DNA of 64,000 nucleotides from Phyllobacterium trifolii (GCF_014192095.1 NZ_JACHXN010000009.1:124001-188000), one strand, 5' to 3'. Counted from the stretch's first letter, positions 35,821-45,168 are shown. Notes: generated by a model not told the origin, from the letters alone. Numbers and translations: made by a program.

Positions 35821-36321
35821 TTGGGTAAGAAAAGCGCTGGTATTTTGATGTATAAGCGAACCGATGAAGGAATTAAGGTCCTTCTGGTCCATCCCGGCGG
35901 GCCGTTCTGGAGCCGGCGCGACCTCGGCGCCTGGTCGATGCCTAAGGGCGAGTATCTGGACGAAGAGGGATCGGAATCTGCAGCAAGGCGTGAATTTTCC
36001 GAGGAAGTTGGAACTACAGTGGATGAGCCGCTGCATCTGCTCGGGCAGATACGACAACGCAGCGGCAAGATCGTTATCGCTTATGCAGCGGAGGGGGACC
36101 TGGATGCATCTTCCTTCCGCAGTGAAACGTTCGAGATGGAATGGCCACGCCACAGCGGCCGTCTGCAGTCCTTTGCCGAGGTTGATCGAGCGCAATGGTT
36201 CACATTACCAATCGCACGTCACAAGATCCTCCCAGGATTGCGTCCCTTCTTGGGTTTGCTTGAATCGCGGATCATCAGCCTGGATCCGCGTAATTTGCAT
36301 GGGCAAGAAGGTCAGCTGTGA
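35821..36321 (+). CDS. Nudix hydrolase
   Basis: Nudix-fold hydrolase (166 aa). The Nudix box reads GEYLDEEGSESAARREFSEE followed by VGT, matching GX5EX7REUXEEXGU. The preceding WSMPKG and the N-terminal SAGILMYKR agree with NTP-pyrophosphohydrolases that resemble diadenosine polyphosphate hydrolases. No ATG fits the conserved N-terminus: the TTG at 35821 with GAGG five bases upstream is chosen, and a TTG at 35806 is an alternative. The substrate cannot be assigned. Confidence 0.85.
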   Translation: MGKKSAGILMYKRTDEGIKVLLVHPGGPFWSRRDLGAWSMPKGEYLDEEGSESAARREFSEEVGTTVDEPLHLLGQIRQRSGKIVIAYAAEGDLDASSFRSETFEMEWPRHSGRLQSFAEVDRAQWFTLPIARHKILPGLRPFLGLLESRIISLDPRNLHGQEGQL

Positions 36322-36990
36322 CTTACGGATTGCGCGTGTCTGCCATGAGCTATCGCATTCCCCTTGGCATCGTTCTTAAAATAATGGCGTTGTTGCTGCG
36401 GTAAATGACGATCGAGCCGCGTCGATGAACTGCCCGGCTATCCATGCCTGTTGTCGAGGAAAGTTTGATACGACGAATGCCAAGCGCATCGCGATCCGCG
36501 GCGATAAGTGAACCTCAATTGTTGGCCTGGGAGCATCCCTCGGGGTGCACACGGCAGGCATGCTCACCGGGGATGCCGGGGTATGGGATCGTTACGGCCC
36601 TGACTGCGCTCAGCGATAGCCTCTCCCGGGATACGTCATCGCGCCGCGAAGTCGAAATGTGCGAATGCTTATGCCAATGATTTGCACTCGAGACCGTGTC
36701 GAGCCTCGCCTGGCCGCTTCCCCATCTCAAATTCTGCCAGAGATTGCGTTCGATTCAAATGTGCCAGCTGTCACGGCGGCCATTGACATCAAGTGATGTC
36801 CGAATAACTGGGATCCCCAGAGCACCGTCATTGTCGGCGCGTTGCCGAAATTGACCTAAAACAATGCAAACATGAAGTTGCGTGAAACACTGGAAAAAGG
36901 GACCTGCTGAGTGGGCGCTTAAAAGCAATATGGTTGGCAGCTAATGATGCCCGTTCGGCTCTTATACCTGCAAACTGGAGTGCTATTGCG
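36322..36990. other. Non-coding region before the MlaF-type ATPase
   Basis: No gene supported. Open frames on both strands lack motifs and ribosome-binding sites. A weak FixK-like site, TTGACCTAAAACAA at 36851-36864, has one half-site mismatch and could act on the downstream gene. A permease gene that would normally accompany the ATPase is not present here. Confidence 0.5.
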
Positions 36991-37809
36991 ATGCCCCCTC
37001 AACCGAATCGCTCACCGAACGGAGACCCCGAGGTTGTGATCCGGGTGCGTGATCTCGTCGTCGAGCTCGGTAACAAGATTATTCTCGATCATCTCAATAT
37101 GGAGGTTTATCGCGGCGAAATTCTTGGGCTCGTCGGCGCCTCAGGGTCGGGCAAGTCGGTGCTCACTCGCGCTATCATTGGCCTGTTACCGAAACGTCTG
37201 GGAACCATTGAAGTGTTCGGTGAGAATTTCGATGAACTACCGCCAGTTGCCAGACGGGCATTGGAACAACGATGGGGTATCATGTTCCAGCATGGAGCGT
37301 TGTTTTCGTCTCTGACTGTAAAGCAAAATATCCAAGTGCCGATGCGCGAATTTCTCGATCTATCAGACGAGCTTCTTGACGAACTGGCCATGCTCAAAAT
37401 CGAGATGGTGGGGCTGAGCCCGGATGCTGCTGAAAAATATCCATCAGAGCTGTCGGGTGGCATGACCAAGCGCGCGGCGCTCGCGCGAGCGCTTTCCCTC
37501 GATCCCGAAATAGTCTTTCTTGACGAGCCCACATCTGGACTTGATCCGATCGGAGCGGGGGAGTTCGACGAACTTCTCATTGCCCTTCACGAGACGCTGA
37601 AGTTCACGGTCTTCATGGTCACACACGACCTCGATAGTTTGCATACGGTTTGCGATAGAATTGCCGCCTTGGCCGCAGGAACGATCATCGCGGCCGGCAC
37701 AATTGAAACGATATTGACTTCACCCGATCCTTGGCTGCGTGCCTATTTCCAAGGCCCGCGTGCGCGAGCCGCCTTCGGGCTTGATCTTGCGAAGGCCAAG
37801 CACGATTGA
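36991..37809 (+). CDS. MlaF/Ttg2A-type ABC ATPase, orphan
   Basis: ABC ATPase (272 aa) of the lipid-transport MlaF/MceG group. It has Walker A GASGSGKS, Q-loop MFQHGALFSSLTV, signature LSGGMTKRAALARAL, Walker B IVFLDEPTSGLDPIGA and H-loop VTHDLDSL. The FQHGALFSSLTV and SGLDPIGA strings are typical of MlaF. The ATG at 36991 follows GGAG at ten bases; an upstream TTG at 36934 would add 19 residues. There is no MlaE permease, MlaD or MlaC nearby, so partners must be elsewhere or lost. Confidence 0.85.
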   Translation: MPPQPNRSPNGDPEVVIRVRDLVVELGNKIILDHLNMEVYRGEILGLVGASGSGKSVLTRAIIGLLPKRLGTIEVFGENFDELPPVARRALEQRWGIMFQHGALFSSLTVKQNIQVPMREFLDLSDELLDELAMLKIEMVGLSPDAAEKYPSELSGGMTKRAALARALSLDPEIVFLDEPTSGLDPIGAGEFDELLIALHETLKFTVFMVTHDLDSLHTVCDRIAALAAGTIIAAGTIETILTSPDPWLRAYFQGPRARAAFGLDLAKAKHD

Positions 37810-38162
37810 CGGAAAAAACGACCATAGATCGATGGATTTTCTGGCAGTCTGGCCAGCCTGCATTGACCTGCATACGATAGTGCGGGTGGAGCCCCTCTAT
37901 TTAATCGCGCATCTTCGATCTAGAATTTACCGCCCTGGCGCACGCTATAGGTTTCCATTGGCAAAGTGTGGCAAGCAAAGCTTATTCTCAATCCTCGCAT
38001 TGTGCTCAAATCGGACAGTTGGTCCTGCGAAATCGGCTTCTGCTGGAAAATTGTGGGCGTTATTAGCCTTACAATCCGCAAGTGAGAACGGCCTTGCCAT
38101 CTTTGGCCGCTGGCTATTCGCCGTCCTGTCCGATAGGGTAGAAAGAACACGGAGGGGTGGTC
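37810..38162. other. Intergenic region, no gene seen
   Basis: About 350 bases between the ATPase and the cytochrome gene. No open frame with a plausible start, no strong hairpin and no FixK-type box was recognised, apart from the GGAGG that serves the cytochrome gene. Confidence 0.5.
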
Positions 38163-38492
38163 ATGAGACACCTGTGTGGCTTTGCAGTCGGGATGGTTCT
38201 CACAGCAGTACCGGCGAGCCTCAATGCACAAGTGGTGGGTGATCCGCAGCGGGGTTCAGTGTTCGCACAGCAAGTCTGCGCTGGCTGCCACGCAGTCGAG
38301 CGCGGGCAGCCTTCCTCTCCAAATCCGCAAGCGCCGACCTTTGACGCAATTGCCAAAACCCCAGGAACCACTGAAATGGCCTTGTATGCATTTCTCAGAA
38401 CATCCCATCACACAATGCCAAACCTCATACTGACGAAGGACGATATTAGTAATGTTGTCGCCTATTTGTTGAGTTTGAAAGACGGCCGGTGA
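38163..38492 (+). CDS. Small periplasmic class I cytochrome c
   Basis: Single-haem cytochrome c (109 aa). The signal peptide ends near LNAQV. The haem-binding motif is CAGCH and the sixth ligand is probably the methionine in HHTMPN. The C-terminal helix DDISNVVAYLLSLK is typical. The ATG at 38163 has GGAGG seven bases upstream; the GTG at 38157 sits too close to it. It probably carries electrons in the periplasm under low oxygen, perhaps to or beside the cbb3 oxidase encoded further along. Confidence 0.88.
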   Translation: MRHLCGFAVGMVLTAVPASLNAQVVGDPQRGSVFAQQVCAGCHAVERGQPSSPNPQAPTFDAIAKTPGTTEMALYAFLRTSHHTMPNLILTKDDISNVVAYLLSLKDGR

Positions 38493-39107
38493 AATGTCCA
38501 TCGAATACACTCAGCCATCGCAGCCAGCGGCCCTAGAAGAATGTATTCGACGCGCGTGCTCTTGCGCCGTCATTGGTTGAGATCCAGGTCATCGATCACG
38601 CCGAGATCATTCTGGAGAGCTAAAGTGCAACCCTCACCTGCTGCGGTTCGCGAGTGCAAGTATGGACGAAAGCTACCTTGTCGTTCCTTACAATGGGGAC
38701 AATCTCGAATAGAATGCTCATATGTACAAGATTACCCGCGGCCAACATTTTCCCTGGTAGGGCAGGTTTTTCGGCTTTTATGTTCGTTCCCTCTGCGTCT
38801 CCATTTTCAGCACTCGCCAATAAGGGCGCGCCACGCCGATAGGCCCGAACGCAAAAAGCCGTTGTCACCCTGCGCATTCAAGAGGCCCGCCTCGTCGCGA
38901 CCCGCTATGGCAATGTATTTATCATACAGCTTCATTGGCGAAGCCGCAGCTATGGTTCCGGAACTGTTCCCTGGCGCTGGCATCCACCGACATCATTGCC
39001 TGCCTTTTAGGATCGGAACAGTGACCCCCAAAGGCTTACTGGCCATCATTGGAAAGTCTTTTGATGCACGTCAAACGCTGTTAGACATGACGTGGTATAT
39101 AGCTCGC
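38493..39107. other. Non-coding region before the PRPP synthetase gene
   Basis: About 600 bases with no supportable gene. The frame of the downstream gene happens to be open across most of it, but the upstream part has no similarity to PRPP synthetases and rhizobial-type codon use is lacking. Minus-strand frames look accidental. Confidence 0.5.
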
Positions 39108-40085
39108 ATGCGCATGTTTGTTCTAAACGACACGAACGATCTTGGCGTCGCTGTAGCAGAGATGCTTTCAATCCCTGTTGCGCCGCATGAGGAACGCGAC
39201 TTCAAGGATGGCGAACACAAGGCACGGCCCCTGGTCAGCGTCAGAGGCAAGGACGTTTATGTTCTTCAAAGCCTCGCTGGAGGAAGCGTGGCCTCCGTAA
39301 ACGACAAACTGTGCAAGCTCCTCTTCTTCATTGCGACCTGTCGCGACAATGGTGCCAGCAGCATCACGGCGATTGTTCCCTATCTGGCCTACTCACGTAA
39401 AGATCGACAGACGAAATCACGTGATCCCGTAACCACGCGCTATGTTGCCCGGCTTTTTGAGGCGGTCGGGACCGACCGAGTGATAACCCTTGAAGTCCAT
39501 AACATTGCAGTTTTCCAGAATGCCTTTCGATGTCAAACAGTGCATCTCGACGTCCGCAAACTCTTTGTCCCGGTAATACGGCGGTTGGCCAAAGAGCTGC
39601 CGCTTATCGTGTTCTCGCCCGACAGCGGCGGCATGAAGCGCGCCCAGCTGCTAAAAGAAACTTTGGAAGCAGTTCAAGGCAAAGAAGTCGGATTCGGCTT
39701 CATGGAAAAGCGACGTAGCCGCAACGTTGTTTCGGGTGAACTTTTTGCCGGCGACGTGAAGGGATCAGCGGTCTTTATCGTCGATGACATGATCAGCACC
39801 GGCGGTACAATGCTTCGTACAGCGCATGCCTGCCGCGAACGTGGCGCGAAGGCTGTCTATGTTTTCGCCACACATGGGCTTTTCAACCCGGGTTGCGAGG
39901 CACTGTTCAACAGTCCCGCTGTAAATCGCGTTGTTGTGACTGACAGCGTCCCGCTATCCCATCAAACTGGCTCGGAACCACATGCAAAGATCGAGATTGT
40001 ACCTGTGGCTGCATTGATTGGCGAAGCGATCCGGCGGCTCCATAGCAACAAATCCATAACCGACCTGCTGGGTGACGAAGATTGA
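39108..40085 (+). CDS. prs: Ribose-phosphate pyrophosphokinase-like protein
   Basis: PRPP synthetase homologue (about 325 aa). Visible features: the N-terminal FVLNDTNDLGVAVAEML, the ATP-loop region YLAYSRKDRQTKSRDPVTTR, the flexible loop KRRS, and the PRPP/ribose-5-phosphate loop VFIVDDMISTGGTM. It diverges from housekeeping Prs and is probably a second copy used in stress. The start is uncertain: ATGs at 39087, 39108 and 39114 are in frame and none has a clear ribosome-binding site. Confidence 0.85.
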   Translation: MRMFVLNDTNDLGVAVAEMLSIPVAPHEERDFKDGEHKARPLVSVRGKDVYVLQSLAGGSVASVNDKLCKLLFFIATCRDNGASSITAIVPYLAYSRKDRQTKSRDPVTTRYVARLFEAVGTDRVITLEVHNIAVFQNAFRCQTVHLDVRKLFVPVIRRLAKELPLIVFSPDSGGMKRAQLLKETLEAVQGKEVGFGFMEKRRSRNVVSGELFAGDVKGSAVFIVDDMISTGGTMLRTAHACRERGAKAVYVFATHGLFNPGCEALFNSPAVNRVVVTDSVPLSHQTGSEPHAKIEIVPVAALIGEAIRRLHSNKSITDLLGDED

Positions 40086-40152
40086 AGGTCCCGTCCAGCG
40101 CGGAGTAGGGGACGAGCAAACGTTGCCCGACGTGTACTCTGATTGCCGATTT

Positions 40153-40166
40153 TTGATCTGGCTCAA
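40153..40166. promoter_or_regulatory. FixK/FNR box upstream of the DUF2267 gene
   Basis: TTGATCTGGCTCAA fits TTGAT-N4-CTCAA with one half-site mismatch. Its centre is 64 bp before the ATG at 40224. Confidence 0.65.
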
Positions 40167-40223
40167 TGCAATCAAACCCGACATGCCCTGTATGTAACGG
40201 ACAGACTTTCGGGAGGTCCGTCA

Positions 40224-40667
40224 ATGAGCAACACTACCATCGCCGCTTTCACCCATGGAGCCCAGCAAGCTCAACAGTGGGTCAACGAGTTGGATGATGA
40301 CTTGAATTGGGACGACAAAGGTCGCGCCTACCGACTCTTGCGATCAGTGCTCCACACACTGCGGGATTTTCTGTCGATTGAAGAAGTCGCGGATCTATCG
40401 GCACAGTTGCCTATCGTTATCAGAGGCGTCTTCTTCGAAGAGTGGGATCCCTCGACAGCCCCTGTATGGAAGAGGAAGAAGCAGGATTTTATCGAACAGG
40501 TTGCAAGTGATTTTAAGAATGACCCACTCGACAACTCAAACGTCGCCGTTGCCGCTGTCTTCAAACTCATGGACCGGCATATCTCACAGGGAGAAATTAC
40601 CCAGGTTCGAAATTCAATGCAGAAATCGCTTCGAAATTTATGGCCCGCTACTCATGGTACGAGATGA
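40224..40667 (+). CDS. DUF2267 family protein
   Basis: Soluble, acidic 147-aa protein with the DUF2267 pattern: NWDDKGRAYRLLRSVLHTLRDF, LSAQLPIVIRGVFFEEWDP and a C-terminal helical repeat ending RNSMQKSLRNLWP. The ATG at 40224 follows GGGAGG; the longer frame upstream would cover the FixK box. DUF2267 proteins are common in stress and low-oxygen islands but have no defined function. It is convergent with the phosphotransferase-like gene. Confidence 0.87.
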   Translation: MSNTTIAAFTHGAQQAQQWVNELDDDLNWDDKGRAYRLLRSVLHTLRDFLSIEEVADLSAQLPIVIRGVFFEEWDPSTAPVWKRKKQDFIEQVASDFKNDPLDNSNVAVAAVFKLMDRHISQGEITQVRNSMQKSLRNLWPATHGTR

Positions 40668-40682
40668 TAGACGCTTCTCAAC

Positions 40683-41708
40683 TTAGATCATGCGCACATT
40701 CCGTACAGGCCGTAGCCTAAGGCATTCCCTTTCAGCCGCCGCGATATAGAGAAGAGCAAGCGGTCGCCATTTTTCGGGATGTCGCAGTGGACTATCGAGC
40801 AAGTGGGCGATACACAGCCGCGCCCTGAGCAAGGCCCGAAACCCGCCATACAGGGCCATCAATTGTGCGGTCGGCGGGTCCCCGAGTTTTCGTTCCAGGA
40901 CTTTGTAAAGGAGCAGCCTTATCCAAGTGGCGCCAAGCATATCGCATTCCAACCCCAGATAGTTCACTTCATCGTAGGGATCAATAATGCGCATCGCTCG
41001 ATTAAATTCGAGGCAATCAATGATCTGCGGCGGATCCGTCAGGCAAATATGCTCGGGACGAAGGTCACCATGTCCTTCGACAATTATACCACGTGAAATG
41101 CGTGACTTAACAAGAGGTCTGAGCAATATGAGCGCCTCGTCCACCGTATCGAGTGCATTGCCCACGAGATCGGATAATCCAAACTCGGATCGCTGCAGGA
41201 TCGAACGATTGATCGCCTGCTCGTGTTTGAAATGGTGCAGGTAAGCATTGCCATTTACCGGCGCTTGAGAGCAGCGTTTATAAAAAGCGGCAAGCAATTC
41301 GCCAATTCTGCAGATATCATCTCGCTTTACACAGCCTTGGCGAATACGAGCATCCAACATATGATCTGCTGGCAGGCGTCGCATCTTCATCAGCCAATCG
41401 ATGATTTGACCCTCGTTTGAAAGCGTCAAGCGTCCTGAGGGCTTGCGGCGTAGTGCGACAACGGCAGTGTACGTTTCACTTGCGAGCCGACGGTTGAGCC
41501 GGAACTCTTCCTGGCAATAGAACTGCCGCTTCTCTAACGTGCTGAAATCCAGAAATGGATATTTGACCGGCTTTTTGAGCTTGTAGACCCAATTGTCGGT
41601 CAAGAAGACCCAGGACATGTGAGTTTCGTGCGCCTCCACATGCTTGGCCGTACCGCCATAGGACCTCGGTTCGCCTAAAAATCGCACTTTTTCAATCAAA
41701 TCTGACAT
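40683..41708 (-). CDS. Aminoglycoside-phosphotransferase-like protein (COG2187)
   Basis: Kinase-fold protein of 341 aa. Supporting segments are WVYKLKKPVKYPFLDFSTLE (candidate ATP-lysine region), the catalytic-loop-like VEGHGDLRPEHICL and the metal-site region IIDCLEFNRAMRIIDPYDEV. This matches COG2187, usually called an aminoglycoside phosphotransferase family enzyme, with no known substrate. The C-terminal AAA/gluconokinase-like domain found in longer homologues is absent. The start is taken at 41708; a GTG at 41732 is possible. It follows degP by 47 bp on the same strand and probably shares its transcript. Confidence 0.8.
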   Translation of the reverse strand: MSDLIEKVRFLGEPRSYGGTAKHVEAHETHMSWVFLTDNWVYKLKKPVKYPFLDFSTLEKRQFYCQEEFRLNRRLASETYTAVVALRRKPSGRLTLSNEGQIIDWLMKMRRLPADHMLDARIRQGCVKRDDICRIGELLAAFYKRCSQAPVNGNAYLHHFKHEQAINRSILQRSEFGLSDLVGNALDTVDEALILLRPLVKSRISRGIIVEGHGDLRPEHICLTDPPQIIDCLEFNRAMRIIDPYDEVNYLGLECDMLGATWIRLLLYKVLERKLGDPPTAQLMALYGGFRALLRARLCIAHLLDSPLRHPEKWRPLALLYIAAAERECLRLRPVRNVRMI

Positions 41709-41755
41709 TGGAGGCTCTGTCCAATCTGGCACTTGCCCTTGTTGTCGGGGTTACT

Positions 41756-43144
41756 TTATTCAACGGCCAAAAACTGAATGACATTGTCGCGATAGATGCC
41801 AAGCAGCAGCGGGTGTGCGCTTCGCCGGGCCAAATCGAGTGTTTCTTCGGATGAGTGAACGGCTTGCCGGTTTATGCTGACGATAATGTCACCTTCGACA
41901 AGACCAGCGGCGGCAGCCCTGCTGTCCTTGTCAATCGCAAGGACAAGCGCTCCATTCGCCTGGCCAATCGGCTTTGCCTCTGTCTTGATGTCGAGCAGAA
42001 CGATGGAGTCGAGAAAGGCTGTTGTGGCTTCCGAGGCATGATCAGATTCCTTGTCGGTAAGCCGTGCGGTGATTTCGAGCGATTTGTCAGATCTTGCTAT
42101 TGAAAGCCGGATTGCCGAGCCCGGTGCCAGGCTGCTGATCTTCCGTCGAAATTCAGACGCATCCTTCACCGGGTGCCCGTCAATGGCTGTAATGACATCG
42201 CCAGCAAGCATGCCGCTGCGCTGCGCTGCAGAGCCGGCTTTGACCTGGCTTACAAGAACACCAGGGTCACGGCTGATCTTGAGTGCGAGACGCAGCTTCG
42301 GGGTCATGTCCTGAACGACAACGCCAAGCTCTCCCCGGTTAACCTTGCCATGCGCTGCCAGCTCATCGGCAACACGTTTGGCCAAGGCGCTTGGTGTGGC
42401 AAAACTGATGCCGAGAGCGCTCCCTGCCGTAGCGTTGTTGATGCCGATGAGTTCCCCGTGAAGATTGACCAATGCACCGCCGGAATTGCCAGGATTGATG
42501 GATGCGTCTGTCTGGATGAATTCCTCGAGATTATCGTTGCCCAAACCTGGTCTGCCGAGAGCGCTGATGATGCCCATCGTCGCGGTTTGCCCAAGTCCAA
42601 AGGGATTGCCAATAGCAACCACGTAATCTCCAACCTTCAGGCCGTCGGAATTGCCGACCGGCATCGCGGAGAGGCCCTCAGTCTCGATTTCGATCAGGGC
42701 AAGGTCCGTTTCCGAATCCGAACCGACCAATCTTGCTTCGACTGTTTTTCCATCGTTGAGAGTGACGGTTATTGCGTCGGCATGCTCGACCACATGGTAA
42801 GTTGTAAGAACCATTCCATGCTGTGCATCGATGATAACGCCGGAACCTACCGACTGAAAGGAAAAAGCCTGTGGCGGCATTACTTCCGACAAGCCGTAAA
42901 ACCGGCGATAGAACGGGTCCTGAAGAAGCGGATCGATCTCTTCGGCGGCTTTTCCCGTTGCCGAGATGTTCACCACACTCTTCACCGCGCGCTCCAACAT
43001 GGGCGCAAGCGATGGAGGAGATGCGTCCGCCAATGCGACGGTTCGGCCATCAGTTGGCAAGCCGATAAAGATAACCATCAGTGAGATGAACGGCCAGAGG
43101 CCGACCATCTTGATCAGACCCTCCTGCCAGCGAAACCTGTTCAT
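41756..43144 (-). CDS. degP: Do/DegP-type periplasmic serine protease
   Basis: HtrA-family protease (462 aa) with one N-terminal membrane or signal segment, a trypsin-like domain and two PDZ domains. Triad: histidine in TTYHVVEHAD (usually TNNHVV), aspartate in SETDLALI, serine in NPGNSGGALV. It acts on misfolded envelope proteins. The first 20 or so residues (MNRFRWQEG, then GLWPFIS) resemble the start of the SPW-repeat protein at 55555, which is unusual for DegP. GAGGAGG precedes the ATG. A FixK box 71 bp upstream is shared with the divergent phosphoribosyltransferase gene. Confidence 0.93.
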   Translation of the reverse strand: MNRFRWQEGLIKMVGLWPFISLMVIFIGLPTDGRTVALADASPPSLAPMLERAVKSVVNISATGKAAEEIDPLLQDPFYRRFYGLSEVMPPQAFSFQSVGSGVIIDAQHGMVLTTYHVVEHADAITVTLNDGKTVEARLVGSDSETDLALIEIETEGLSAMPVGNSDGLKVGDYVVAIGNPFGLGQTATMGIISALGRPGLGNDNLEEFIQTDASINPGNSGGALVNLHGELIGINNATAGSALGISFATPSALAKRVADELAAHGKVNRGELGVVVQDMTPKLRLALKISRDPGVLVSQVKAGSAAQRSGMLAGDVITAIDGHPVKDASEFRRKISSLAPGSAIRLSIARSDKSLEITARLTDKESDHASEATTAFLDSIVLLDIKTEAKPIGQANGALVLAIDKDSRAAAAGLVEGDIIVSINRQAVHSSEETLDLARRSAHPLLLGIYRDNVIQFLAVE

Positions 43145-43214
43145 TTTGACCTCCTCGCTGCAGCTGGCAGGCAGCCACCAAAACCGAAACTATTCATTCT
43201 CGAGGAGCCTGGCA

Positions 43215-43228
43215 TTGCGCTGAATCAA
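43215..43228. promoter_or_regulatory. FixK/FNR box shared by degP and the PRTase gene
   Basis: TTGCGCTGAATCAA fits TTGCG-N4-ATCAA. It lies almost midway between the divergent starts, 71 bp from degP and 66 bp from the PRTase gene, so one box could serve both promoters at class II spacing. Confidence 0.75.
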
Positions 43229-43293
43229 AGACTGCATCCAGATGTAGTGTTCTTCTACAACTCATCTGCAGCCGATCATTTGGAGTACATGCC

Positions 43294-43935
43294 ATGTTTG
43301 ACGACCGAGCCGATGCCGGCAGGCAGTTGGCCAACGCCCTAAAGCAGTATCGCAATCAGGATGTCGTGGTGCTTGCCCTGCCGCGAGGCGGTGTAGCGGT
43401 CGCAGCCGAGATCGCAAACGAACTTGGCGCACCACTTGATCTGATTATTGTACGCAAGGTCGGCGTTCCGTATCAGCCAGAACTTGCCATGGGTGCGGTC
43501 ATGGACGGATCTCATCCGATAATAGTGCGCAATGACGACGTATTCCAACGCAGCGGAGTTTCAGAAGAGCTTTTTCAAAGCGAATGCGCTGAAGAACTCA
43601 AGGAAATCGACCGCCGCCGTGCTCTTTATTGTGGAGGCGCGGTCCCGATCAACGTCACCGGCCGCACAGTGGTCCTCGTTGATGATGGCATTGCAACTGG
43701 AGCATCCGCTCGCGTTGCAATTCGGGGGTTGCAGCAGCGGAAGCCTCGAAAGGTTATTCTCGCCGTTCCGGTCGGGGCAACTGAAACGATGGAAGCGCTG
43801 AGACACGAGGTTGATGAAGTGGTTTGTCTCGAAGAGCCTGCAGCGCTGGATGCAATTGGCTTCCATTACCATGATTTTTCGCAACTGACCGATGAGGAGG
43901 TTATGCACTCGCTTGCGTCGGTGCGCTCGCGTTAA
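43294..43935 (+). CDS. Phosphoribosyltransferase-family protein
   Basis: Type I PRTase fold (213 aa). The N-terminal VVVLALPRGGVAVAAEIA is followed by the PRPP-binding loop TVVLVDDGIATGASA and the VILAVPVGA strand. It belongs to the COG1926 group of predicted PRTases often found in rhizobial stress islands; the base or acceptor is not known. GGAG precedes the ATG by eight bases. Together with the PRPP synthetase-like gene at 39108 it suggests a PRPP-linked function under low oxygen. Confidence 0.88.
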   Translation: MFDDRADAGRQLANALKQYRNQDVVVLALPRGGVAVAAEIANELGAPLDLIIVRKVGVPYQPELAMGAVMDGSHPIIVRNDDVFQRSGVSEELFQSECAEELKEIDRRRALYCGGAVPINVTGRTVVLVDDGIATGASARVAIRGLQQRKPRKVILAVPVGATETMEALRHEVDEVVCLEEPAALDAIGFHYHDFSQLTDEEVMHSLASVRSR

Positions 43936-44451
43936 CTGCCGCTATTCTGTTCCTCGCAGATTAGCGAGGAATTTCGCCCAAGTGGGCAAACGTCTGCGGG
44001 CGGGCGAGTTACCGTTGTGTATCTTTCGAATAGTGAAGCTCCAAGAAAACCATACTGCCCAGCGAAATATGTGCACACCCTTCACACCTCTGATTAAAGG
44101 ACAATGCCGGGGAGTGTTTTGACCTGGGTCATCCGCCGCGCCAGCATCCTTTAATTTGAAAGCGTTGCTGACATCGGGTGTAATGATCCGCTGACATCAC
44201 TAGGCATATACATCACCAAGGAGGCAGGGGATCAGGTGGTTCGACGAATCATCCAGCTAGATCTCATCCGGGTGCTCGACTAGCTCCGTATGAGGTCTCC
44301 CGACTACCTGGTCAGGCTGGTGTTTGCGCTTGGGAAGGTGCAGCTTCGATGACGGCGGCTATGAAGTGAGTTTGGTTAAAGCAGCAGCCTCACGCTGCCT
44401 AGAACGCTGTCCGCTGTTCACTACCATGGGGTATTATCCGGAAATTCGCCT
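43936..44451. other. Intergenic region, no gene seen
   Basis: About 515 bases between two convergent genes. No convincing open frame, repeat or FixK-type box. Some stretches are rich in short purine/pyrimidine runs, and a small remnant of a lost gene cannot be excluded. Confidence 0.5.
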
Positions 44452-45168
44452 CTAGTGTCGATTTTCAGGTGGTGACATCATCATTCCGGAAATTGGCTCG
44501 ACCCACGTCATTTGATCGGACACGGATTTCACCCCCGGCACATTCTCAGCTGCAACGCGAGATGCAAGTCTTTCGCGTTCATCAAAAATACAGCCGCTCA
44601 ACTCGGCGACGCCACCCGTAACGCGGACTTTTATAAAACCATTCCGGCTCCACGTTTGGGCTGCAAGCTCCGCCGCCACGGCTTGCTCGATTGCGGCGTC
44701 CGTTACCGGCTTGTGGTTCGGCGAGGGAAGTAAATTTGCCAGCGCCTGCAGAATGTCTGACCGGGTCACGATACCCACCACCTTGCCTTCAACGACAACA
44801 GGGAGCCGCTTGATATTGCGTTTGGTCATCGTTTCAATGACGCTTTCGAGAGGTGTCGTTGGCTCTGCTGTAACGACGCTCTCTGACATGATTTCTTCGA
44901 CCTTGCGTCCATGTGTGTGAACGTATTCGTCTGCAGCCTTTCCAGGGCCGACGAGGAATTCTAGCCAACGGGGCCGTTTGAGTTCGGTTCCGAGTTCCTT
45001 TCGGCGCAGAAAATCACCCTCGCTCAAAATTCCGACAATCGATCCGTCGGTTTTCACGACAGGTAGCCCGCTTATTCGACGCACCAGCATCAACCGGGCC
45101 GCATCGCGGATCGATGTCGATGGACCGACACTTACTACGGGCGCGGACATCACATCTTGAACGAGCAT
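44452..45168 (-). CDS. CBS-pair protein with C-terminal BON domain
   Basis: A 238-aa protein with two CBS domains (VQDVMSAPVVSVGPSTSI; later VEEIMSESVVTAEPTTPLES and KRLPVVVEGKVVGIVTRSDI) and a BON domain (IKVRVTGGVAELSGCIFDERE). CBS pairs bind adenine nucleotides. BON domains usually bind membranes or phospholipids, but no signal peptide is present. Three ATGs lie in a row; the third, at 45168, has GAGGAG at six bases and is chosen. A FixK box lies upstream. Confidence 0.92.
   Translation of the reverse strand: MLVQDVMSAPVVSVGPSTSIRDAARLMLVRRISGLPVVKTDGSIVGILSEGDFLRRKELGTELKRPRWLEFLVGPGKAADEYVHTHGRKVEEIMSESVVTAEPTTPLESVIETMTKRNIKRLPVVVEGKVVGIVTRSDILQALANLLPSPNHKPVTDAAIEQAVAAELAAQTWSRNGFIKVRVTGGVAELSGCIFDERERLASRVAAENVPGVKSVSDQMTWVEPISGMMMSPPENRH

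Noticed and set aside
36851-36864. TTGACCTAAAACAA as a FixK box for the MlaF-type gene
   Set aside because: The second half-site AACAA departs from RTCAA, and the site is about 130 bp from the start; kept only as a weak possibility.
38541-39107. N-terminal extension of the PRPP synthetase frame
   Set aside because: The frame is open but the sequence does not resemble any PRPP synthetase domain and contains no plausible start near a ribosome-binding site.
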